From: Lentimicrobium sp.
GTDB taxonomy: Bacteria; Bacteroidota; Bacteroidia; Bacteroidales; Lentimicrobiaceae
Assembly: GCA_019429275.1 (NCBI GenBank)
Contig: JAHYJC010000012.1
Span: 33,696 to 97,695 of the forward strand
Direction: 5' to 3'
DNA: 64,000 nt
A program made the position numbers and the translations under genes. Under the pieces are notes generated by a model. That model was given only the letters and a program-made list of their open reading frames with translations. It made no database searches and was not told where the DNA came from. Of this stretch, positions 53,444 to 60,216 are shown in pieces. Within the stretch, counting starts at the first letter, position 1; the number at the start of each line of letters is the position of its first letter.

Positions 53444-53473
53444 CACAGGTTCCTGATTTTCGCTAAACCTGTG
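53444..53473. repeat. Inverted repeat between sufD and sufS
   Basis: CACAGGTT (53444-53451) and AACCTGTG (53466-53473) form a perfect 8-bp stem with a 14-nt loop. No T tract follows. It may stabilise the upstream transcript or tune expression of sufSE relative to sufBCD. Confidence 0.45.
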
Positions 53474-53498
53474 TTAATTCACCTGAATCAATCTGCAT

Positions 53499-54746
53499 AT
53501 GAATTCTATTCCGGGAAACCCAGATCTGTCATTTGACCTTGAAAAAATCAGGGCGGACTTCCCCATTCTGAGCCGTAAAGTTCATAATAAGCCTCTGGTT
53601 TATTTTGATAATGCAGCAACAACTCAAAAACCCCAGGTAGTAATTGATACATTAGTGGAATACTATTCCGGCATGAATTCGAATGTTCACCGGGGTGTTC
53701 ACTACCTGAGTGTTGAGGCAACCTCAGCTTTTGAGGGAGCCAGGGAAAAGGTCAGAGCTTTTGTGAATGCTTCTTCTACTGAGGAAATTATCTTTACACG
53801 TGGGTGCACAGAAGCAATCAATCTCATCGCAAATTCGTGGGGAGGAGATAATATAAACAGCGGAGATGAGATTCTTATCTCAGCCATTGAGCACCATTCC
53901 AATTTAGTTCCATGGCAAATGCTGTGCGAAGTAAGGCACGCAAAGCTTATTGTTTGCCCTGTGCTTGCCGATGGCTCCATTGATTTGGAAGTGCTGGCTG
54001 GTTTAATGTCATCAAAAACCCGTCTACTGGCAATTACACACATTTCGAATACCCTGGGAACAATCAATCCGGTTAAAGAAATTACAAAGCTGGCTCACGA
54101 AAAGGGTATTGTAGTGTTGATTGATGGAGCTCAGGCTATGTCGCATTTAAAAGTCAATGTCAGAGATATAGGATGTGATTTCTATACATTTTCGGCTCAC
54201 AAAGTTTATGGCCCGATGGGTATTGGCGGACTTTACGGCAAAAAAGATATATTGACAGCGATGCGGCCATATCAGGGTGGTGGTGAAATGATAAAAAATG
54301 TTACTTTTGAAAAAACCACATTCAATGATTTGCCCTACAAATTTGAAGCAGGAACCCCCAATGTATCCGGAGCGCTCGGCTTTGGGGCTGCTTTGGATTA
54401 CATAAGCAGGATTGGCCTCGATAGAATTTCAGCATGGGAAAACGAGTTGCTGAGATATGCAACTGAAAGGTTTTCAGCAGATCCACTTATAAAAATTATT
54501 GGCAATGCTCCCCAAAAATCCAGTCTGATATCATTTTTAATTGGCAATATACACCCTTATGATGCCGGGACCATTATAGATCAGTTTGGAATTGCTGTCC
54601 GAACAGGCACTCATTGCACACAACCTTTGATGAACAGCCTTGGCATTCCCGGAACCATCAGAGCTTCATTTGCGTTTTACAACACTAAAGAGGAGATCGA
54701 TCGTTTGATGGAAGCAATTGTAAAAGTGGAAGAGCTTTTTCTTTAA
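53499..54746 (+). CDS. sufS: Cysteine desulfurase SufS
   Basis: PLP-dependent group II cysteine desulfurase of 415 aa that supplies persulfide sulfur. PLP binds Lys235 in TFSAHKVYGPMG; the active-site Cys373 lies in RTGTHCTQPLM. Other blocks are YFDNAATTQKP, NVHRGVHYLS, EHHSNLVPWQ and VLIDGAQAMSHL. The sufE partner gene follows after 23 bases, as expected since SufE accepts sulfur from SufS. Confidence 0.96.
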   Translation: MNSIPGNPDLSFDLEKIRADFPILSRKVHNKPLVYFDNAATTQKPQVVIDTLVEYYSGMNSNVHRGVHYLSVEATSAFEGAREKVRAFVNASSTEEIIFTRGCTEAINLIANSWGGDNINSGDEILISAIEHHSNLVPWQMLCEVRHAKLIVCPVLADGSIDLEVLAGLMSSKTRLLAITHISNTLGTINPVKEITKLAHEKGIVVLIDGAQAMSHLKVNVRDIGCDFYTFSAHKVYGPMGIGGLYGKKDILTAMRPYQGGGEMIKNVTFEKTTFNDLPYKFEAGTPNVSGALGFGAALDYISRIGLDRISAWENELLRYATERFSADPLIKIIGNAPQKSSLISFLIGNIHPYDAGTIIDQFGIAVRTGTHCTQPLMNSLGIPGTIRASFAFYNTKEEIDRLMEAIVKVEELFL

Positions 54747-54769
54747 TTTCGCATTGAAAATTAAAAAAA

Positions 54770-55201
54770 ATGAAAATAGAAGAAAGTACAAACACCATCA
54801 TCAGTGAATTTGAAATTTTCGATGACTGGATGGATAAATATAATTACCTGATTGAATTAGGGAAATCCCTGCCGTTGATTGACGAAAAATTCAAAATTGA
54901 AAGCAATCTGATTCAGGGTTGTCAGTCAAGGGTTTGGCTCCACGCTGAGTTCGACGGAACTAATGTCCATTTTACAGCCGACAGTGATGCGGTTATCACT
55001 AAGGGAATAGCAAACTTATTGATTCGTGCTTTCTCAGATCATACACCTCAGGAGATTCTGGATTCTTCGTCTGATTTTCTTAATGAAATTGGGCTTACCC
55101 AACATCTTTCACCTACACGCAGCAATGGTATGTTATCGATGATTAAACAGATAAAAATGTATGCTCTGGCTTTTAAAGCCAAACAGGCTATGGGCTCCTG
55201 A
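54770..55201 (+). CDS. sufE: Sulfur acceptor protein SufE
   Basis: Accepts persulfide from SufS and passes it to the SufBCD scaffold; 143 aa. The acceptor is Cys51 in IQGCQSRVWL, the same position as in E. coli SufE. The region DWMDKYNYLIELGKSLPLID and the C-terminal GLTQHLSPTRSNGMLSMIKQI are family hallmarks. It is translated in the suf operon between sufS and a MIP18-type gene. Confidence 0.95.
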   Translation: MKIEESTNTIISEFEIFDDWMDKYNYLIELGKSLPLIDEKFKIESNLIQGCQSRVWLHAEFDGTNVHFTADSDAVITKGIANLLIRAFSDHTPQEILDSSSDFLNEIGLTQHLSPTRSNGMLSMIKQIKMYALAFKAKQAMGS

Positions 55202-55245
55202 CCTGGTCAGAGATTTTCAATCTTACCCTTAAATACAATAGTTTC

Positions 55246-55569
55246 ATGATGGATCACGAGAAAACACTTGCATTAGGCAATCACATTATCGAAAAACTAA
55301 AGTCAGTTTTTGATCCTGAAATTCCTGTGAATATTTATGATCTTGGCCTGATCTATAACATCAGCATTGACGAAAAATCGGTGGCACACATTACTATGAC
55401 TCTTACTGCACCCAATTGTCCGGTGGCTGAGTCGTTGCCTCAGGAAATAAAAGAAACTGTGATAAGCATCGAAGGCATTGATGATTGCGAAGTTGAAATT
55501 ACATTTGATCCGCCCTGGACAAAAGATATGATGAGTGAAGAAGCTATGCTGGATCTGGGCTTTTTGTAA
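55246..55569 (+). CDS. MIP18/DUF59 family Fe-S assembly protein (SufT-like)
   Basis: A 107-residue DUF59 protein, thought to help mature Fe-S proteins as an accessory or carrier. Motifs are VFDPEIPVNIYDLGLIYNI, MTLTAPNCPVAESLP with the conserved Cys, and VEITFDPPWTKDMMSEEAMLDLGF. Two ATG codons (55246 and 55249) are possible. It is the last gene of the suf operon, 44 bases after sufE. The weak 8-bp pairing of CCTGTATA with TATACGGG downstream is not a convincing terminator. Confidence 0.92.
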   Translation: MMDHEKTLALGNHIIEKLKSVFDPEIPVNIYDLGLIYNISIDEKSVAHITMTLTAPNCPVAESLPQEIKETVISIEGIDDCEVEITFDPPWTKDMMSEEAMLDLGFL

Positions 55570-55659
55570 GACAACTCCTGTATATTCATTACTTCTGGTT
55601 CAGGATTTATACGGGCTAAAAAAATACGGGAATTTTAATATTCACCGATACGGATTATT

Positions 55660-57987
55660 TTAAACCGGTGTTCCTTCCAATCGTTCCCTAAGTACATCGG
55701 CAATTGTAACAAACTGTTCCACATTCATCTCCTTAAGATAAAGCAGCCCATGGGTTGCCCTAAGCAAAGCCTTGTCGTTTTCATAAAAATAATTTTTTCC
55801 AAGAACCAGTTGAATGTTTTTAAGTTGTTTTACCCAGGTTTTCCGGGTTAGTTCACTGAAAGGGCCATCGTGCGCATAGCTTGGAAAAGATGCATTTACC
55901 TGGCTCAAATAGCTTTCAGCAAATGATTTCTCGAGCACAGCAAGTGCATTCAGTGAAACAGGAACTATAAGATCAGCCTCAGCTGCATGGAATTTGTACC
56001 ACACATTCCTATACCCCAGTATCCTGAGTTTTGAAAGGTCGGTTTCGCGGCTCCATTCCTTCACGGCACCTGCAATGGCTTGCAGCACCTTGTAATGCGT
56101 GTCTGGGCCACTTCCTTCAGGATCCAGAGCAAGGCTGATAATGGTAGGTCTTATTATCCTGAGTTGATTCAGGATTGGAACCATATCTCGTTCCTTTTCA
56201 GGGATTTCGGTAAATATTTCTCCTTTATAGAAGCCCAGCCTCAAGTGGTGAACATTCTTAACCTGAACCCCATAATAGGCCCAAACCAGTTCTTCCTCAA
56301 ATTCACGAAGCATTCCTTTAAGAATTTGAATTTCCGGAGGATTTATATTGCCATCATAGCTTTCCTTCAGGTTGATCATTGCATTTCTGAGTACCTTGTT
56401 CAGTTCGAAGCTGTCATGAATCTTCCAGTTCACCACTGCCGATCTTATGATACGATGGCAGAGCCCCCGGCGTTTTTCATAATCATTATTCTTGGCAACA
56501 TTATCCAGAAAATGATAAACATCTTTATCCCATTTGAATGCATAGCCTTTTTCAAAGAAATCAGGATAATTGATCATCTGAATGTCACCTTTTTCCAGCA
56601 TTTTAATGGTGTCTTCCAGTGCACTGATCAGAAAGTGGTTGGTTACCGCGGTAAAGCCTGAAGTCATAATGGCAAAATGCACATCGTTCGATGCCGACCT
56701 GAGCTGACGGTTGGTATAGGGCATGATTCCAAGCATAATGTCGTCGTGGTGTGGGCCGGTATGATAAATAACCTGATTTTCGTTGGGCTGCATCCCATTT
56801 TCCAATTTGCTTTTTATCGAATTTACCACCGAAGTGACAGTTTGTTCATCCAGATCCGGAATAAGCGAACACCAGGGGTCTGATTTTAGATCATCCATGC
56901 TGAGATGATGACCGTATTTGTTGAGTTTCTGACAAAGATCTATCACCGCCCGTTCAGTTTTGCTCTGGGTCCATTCACCGGATTTATAGTAGCGTTCAAC
57001 AGACTCGCTTAACCTGCAGGCCGCTCCCTCAGTAAGATAAAAACGTGCATTTGGCAGACGCTGCAAAACTGTGGCCGGATAAACAGTATTCATTTCGCTT
57101 TCGAGCGAAGCTTTTACAATTTCAGCCTTGGCCTCTCCGGCGGCAAAAATTATGGCTACGGCATCCGGATTGTAGGTAATGGTGCCAAGTCCGATGGTGA
57201 TTACCAGTCGGTTGCGCGAAATCTCAATACCGCCCAAATCTCCGGCTGCCACAGCCTGTGTTTCAAAGTTGGTTTGTTTGAGCCGGGTAGTTGAATACAG
57301 GTCGCTCCCGCGGGTGTTGAAGGCTATGTGTCCGTCAGGGCCTACTCCACCCAAAAAGAAGCCAATGCCACCCTTTTCCCTGATTTTTTCTTCATAACCC
57401 GAACACCAGTTGTCGATGCTGAAAATGGAAGCCTTCCTGATTTCTTCAGCGGCCGATTTTGCTTCGCGGTATCGCAGACCAAGATCTATCACTGAGTCCG
57501 GAAACACTTCGCTGTAATGTCTGCCTCCTGCAAGCCTGATCTCATCAGAATTGATCAGCAAAGCCTTGTTTACATCCAGTCCGAATCCCTCAATATAAAA
57601 CCTCATCACATAATTGTGGAACGAGTTGTGCTGAGCCGGTGATATGGGGTAAAACTCGTCAATCTGAACAAACTGTAATCCTCTCAGTTTAGGTTTTTTT
57701 ACTTCTGAAAGTCCGTATTCTCCAAGCAACTGACGGGTTTCTGTCTTGCTCCAGTTTTCAAGTATGTGGCGGGTGTATTTGATAAAGTACTCAGGTGTTT
57801 TTCCGGTTGGCAGGCTGATTATGCCCTCAGGATTCTCCGAAATCCATTCGAGAAATCGCAATGATGTGAGTAATCCTAGTTTTGGGAAATCATGCGTAAT
57901 AATGTATGGAGTTTTTGTCGTGGTTTTCTCAACTCCTTTTTTCCAATAAAAAGCCGTTTCAACCTTTGAGGTAAATGTTTCTTTCAT
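55660..57987 (-). CDS. NagB-like glucosamine-6-phosphate deaminase fused to a PIG-L deacetylase-like domain
   Basis: A two-domain cytoplasmic protein of 775 aa. Residues about 30-350 are NagB-like: SLPTGKTPEYFI, FVQIDEFYPISPAQHNSF, GGVGPDGHIAFNTRGSDL and the end of the isomerase fold. Residues about 400-650 are PIG-L/LmbE-like, starting HTGPHHDDIMLG (Zn ligands of the PHxDD motif). NagB converts GlcN-6-P to fructose-6-P; PIG-L proteins remove N-acetyl groups from GlcNAc derivatives. A joint role in GlcNAc catabolism is plausible, but catalytic competence of each half is not certain. It is divergent from the GH29/GH92 genes, matching release of GlcNAc-bearing glycans. Confidence 0.85.
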   Translation of the reverse strand: MKETFTSKVETAFYWKKGVEKTTTKTPYIITHDFPKLGLLTSLRFLEWISENPEGIISLPTGKTPEYFIKYTRHILENWSKTETRQLLGEYGLSEVKKPKLRGLQFVQIDEFYPISPAQHNSFHNYVMRFYIEGFGLDVNKALLINSDEIRLAGGRHYSEVFPDSVIDLGLRYREAKSAAEEIRKASIFSIDNWCSGYEEKIREKGGIGFFLGGVGPDGHIAFNTRGSDLYSTTRLKQTNFETQAVAAGDLGGIEISRNRLVITIGLGTITYNPDAVAIIFAAGEAKAEIVKASLESEMNTVYPATVLQRLPNARFYLTEGAACRLSESVERYYKSGEWTQSKTERAVIDLCQKLNKYGHHLSMDDLKSDPWCSLIPDLDEQTVTSVVNSIKSKLENGMQPNENQVIYHTGPHHDDIMLGIMPYTNRQLRSASNDVHFAIMTSGFTAVTNHFLISALEDTIKMLEKGDIQMINYPDFFEKGYAFKWDKDVYHFLDNVAKNNDYEKRRGLCHRIIRSAVVNWKIHDSFELNKVLRNAMINLKESYDGNINPPEIQILKGMLREFEEELVWAYYGVQVKNVHHLRLGFYKGEIFTEIPEKERDMVPILNQLRIIRPTIISLALDPEGSGPDTHYKVLQAIAGAVKEWSRETDLSKLRILGYRNVWYKFHAAEADLIVPVSLNALAVLEKSFAESYLSQVNASFPSYAHDGPFSELTRKTWVKQLKNIQLVLGKNYFYENDKALLRATHGLLYLKEMNVEQFVTIADVLRERLEGTPV

Positions 57988-58169
57988 AAGATAATTTTTT
58001 TCTTTCTGGCAGGTAAGTTTTTATGAAAAACCCCGATGTGCTTAATCCTTGTCGTATTATGCATTTATCCTCCTGCTCTCATTCAAAAGGTATTGTTGCA
58101 ACAGTATTCCATATTTATTCAGGAATTGGCAAATTATCTCTAATTTGCATGAAAATCCACACTACTATG

Positions 58170-58177
58170 CAAAGTTA
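58170..58177 (-). promoter_or_regulatory. Possible -7 element TAACTTTG for the nagB-like gene
   Basis: Exact TAnnTTTG match on the minus strand, but 182 bases before the ATG at 57987, implying a long leader. Confidence 0.4.
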
Positions 58178-58247
58178 ATACTCAAATTGGTTTATTGCCA
58201 TCTTTTGAAAAAATATTATAAAGATGTGTTTTTATGGAAGAGCTTCT

Positions 58248-58255
58248 TAGATTTG
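58248..58255 (+). promoter_or_regulatory. Promoter -7 element TAGATTTG for the fucosidase/mannosidase operon
   Basis: Exact TAnnTTTG match on the plus strand 64 bases before the fucosidase ATG. Confidence 0.5.
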
Positions 58256-58319
58256 CATAAGGAAATTTTATTCTCATAATCATGAAAGCCATTCAAAAAA
58301 TGAAAAATAACCTGAATAT

Positions 58320-60146
58320 ATGAATCCAACCAACAATTTTATAAAGCTAAAGCTGGCCTTCATTCTGATGATTATGTCTATTCCGGTCTTTTCAGGTGCA
58401 CAGCAATCCTCAGAAAGTGAATGGGAATCGCTTCGCAGCAGGCCATACCCTGAATGGTTTACCAATGCAAAACTGGGTATTTTTATCCACTGGGGTGTTT
58501 ACTCTGTGCCCTCATACGGTGGTGCTGAGTCATATGCCGAATGGTATTTGCGCGGACTTCAGGCAGGGGCGCAAAACCGTATTGATTTTATGAAAAAAAA
58601 TTACGGCGATGATTTTACCTACCGTGATTTTGCCCCTTTATTCAAAGCAGAGCTTTTTGATGCAGACGAATGGGCAGAGATTTTCAGCAAGTCAGGAGCA
58701 GGTTATATTGTGCTTGTTTCCAAGCATCACGACGGCTACTGCCTGTGGCCAAGCAAATATGCACCCGGATGGAACAGCGTGGATGTTGGTCCGAAACGCG
58801 ATATTGTAAAGGAAGTCTCAGAGGCAGTAAGGAAAAAAGGCATCCGTTTCGGCGCTTATTATTCCCTGCCCGAGTGGGGACATCCGCTCCACCGCTGGTA
58901 TGATGACCCGCATGATTCCATTGCAAAATATGTGGATCAGCATATGATTCCACAGTTTAAGGAAATGGTTTCGGCATATCGACCCGAACTTCTTTTTACG
59001 GATGGCGAATGGTTCAATACCGCTGAACAGTGGCATGCCCGCGAACTCATTTCATGGTATTACGATCTTATCGGACCCGATGCCATTGTCAACGATCGTT
59101 GGGGAAGTGGCGCTGATATCGGCTTTAAAACACCTGAGTACAGTTCGGGAGGTTTAGATACTGACAGGCCATGGGCAGAGGTGCGCGGACTCGGGCGTTC
59201 CTTCGGACTCAACCGCAATGAAAAGCTTTCAGCATATATGACATCAGAAGAACTCATTCACCTCTTTGTCAGAACAGTAGCTTATGGCGGCGGACTGATT
59301 ATTAATGTGGGGCCTGCTGCCGATGGAAAAATTCCGCTGCTTCAGCAAGAACGCATCGAGGCACTGGGAGAATGGCTTGAAATTAATGGCGAAGCAATTT
59401 ACGGAGCAAAGCAGTGGAGAAAAAGCGGGGAAAACAAGCCTGTCAGACTTGAACGGACCGATGCTCAGGTCAATTTTAACTGGGTTCGCAATTCTCCGGG
59501 TTATCCGGTTATTGAAGATCACTTTACAGCCGAATGGACCGGATTCATCAAACCTGATTTTTCGCAAGAGTTTTCCTTTTCGGCTGCTGCTGACGATGGT
59601 ATGCGACTTTTTATTGACGGAAAACTTGTTCTCGACCAATGGGAATCCATTGCTGAAGGCAATGATTCGGAAGCCATGCTCGAAGCAAAGGTATCATCTG
59701 CAACCGGCAAAGTGAGCATGGAGAAGGGGAAATTCTATTCCATAAAAGTTGAATATCGCGAAGACGTTCAGAATGCATCCATTTCGCTGTCGTGGGAAAG
59801 CAAATCTCTTAACAAAGAAGTAATTCCTCAGAAAAATCTGTTTACAAAAACCGGCTTGAATGCAGGAGATGGCTTGAAAGCAGTGTATCAGTCTGAAAAG
59901 CAATATATTGCATATACCCGCAACCACAACAACTTATATGCTGTTTGTTTTGAATGGCCGGGTAAAAAACTGTTGTTGCCTGTTCCTCAACCACCGGCAG
60001 GATCAAAAATAAGTCTGCTTGGCCGCGAAGAGCCTCTCCCGTGGAAACATCAGAATGGTCTTCTTCAAATTGACCTGAGTGCTGTTTCGTACAACGAAAT
60101 GCCTGGTCATCATGCCTGGACTTTCAGGATAGAAGGAATTGATTAA
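58320..60146 (+). CDS. GH29 alpha-L-fucosidase with C-terminal PA14 domain, exported
   Basis: Retaining alpha-L-fucosidase of family GH29, 608 aa. The N-terminus contains a signal peptide (KLAFILMIMSIPVFSGAQ). Typical blocks are PEWFTNAKLGIFIHWGVYSVP, AGYIVLVSKHHDGYCLWPS and LLFTDGEW, where Asp228 is the expected nucleophile. After the barrel and a short beta domain, residues about 395-505 form a PA14-like module (FTAEWTGFIKPDFSQEFSF, DDGMRLFIDGKLVLDQW), which often binds glycans. It starts 70 bases before the lipoprotein GH92 gene and is probably in one transcript with it. Confidence 0.92.
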   Translation: MNPTNNFIKLKLAFILMIMSIPVFSGAQQSSESEWESLRSRPYPEWFTNAKLGIFIHWGVYSVPSYGGAESYAEWYLRGLQAGAQNRIDFMKKNYGDDFTYRDFAPLFKAELFDADEWAEIFSKSGAGYIVLVSKHHDGYCLWPSKYAPGWNSVDVGPKRDIVKEVSEAVRKKGIRFGAYYSLPEWGHPLHRWYDDPHDSIAKYVDQHMIPQFKEMVSAYRPELLFTDGEWFNTAEQWHARELISWYYDLIGPDAIVNDRWGSGADIGFKTPEYSSGGLDTDRPWAEVRGLGRSFGLNRNEKLSAYMTSEELIHLFVRTVAYGGGLIINVGPAADGKIPLLQQERIEALGEWLEINGEAIYGAKQWRKSGENKPVRLERTDAQVNFNWVRNSPGYPVIEDHFTAEWTGFIKPDFSQEFSFSAAADDGMRLFIDGKLVLDQWESIAEGNDSEAMLEAKVSSATGKVSMEKGKFYSIKVEYREDVQNASISLSWESKSLNKEVIPQKNLFTKTGLNAGDGLKAVYQSEKQYIAYTRNHNNLYAVCFEWPGKKLLLPVPQPPAGSKISLLGREEPLPWKHQNGLLQIDLSAVSYNEMPGHHAWTFRIEGID

Positions 60147-60216
60147 TGGATTGCACACCAACATTTGGTTCTGTAACACAAACTTATAACCCCAATACCA
60201 CAAATACCTGTTGAAT

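Larger units (their letters stand above)
57988..58319. other. Divergent regulatory region between nagB-like and fucosidase genes
   Basis: 332 bases without a gene. It holds outward-facing promoter boxes on each strand (58170-58177 and 58248-58255) and three copies of the heptamer TTTGCAT: 58144-58150 and 58252-58258 on plus and 58167-58173 inverted, two of them forming a 7-bp inverted repeat. The heptamers may be regulator sites. Confidence 0.5.

Noticed and set aside
56080..56661. 193-codon plus-strand frame inside the NagB-PIG-L gene
   Set aside because: Antisense to the PIG-L half; no motifs or promoter.
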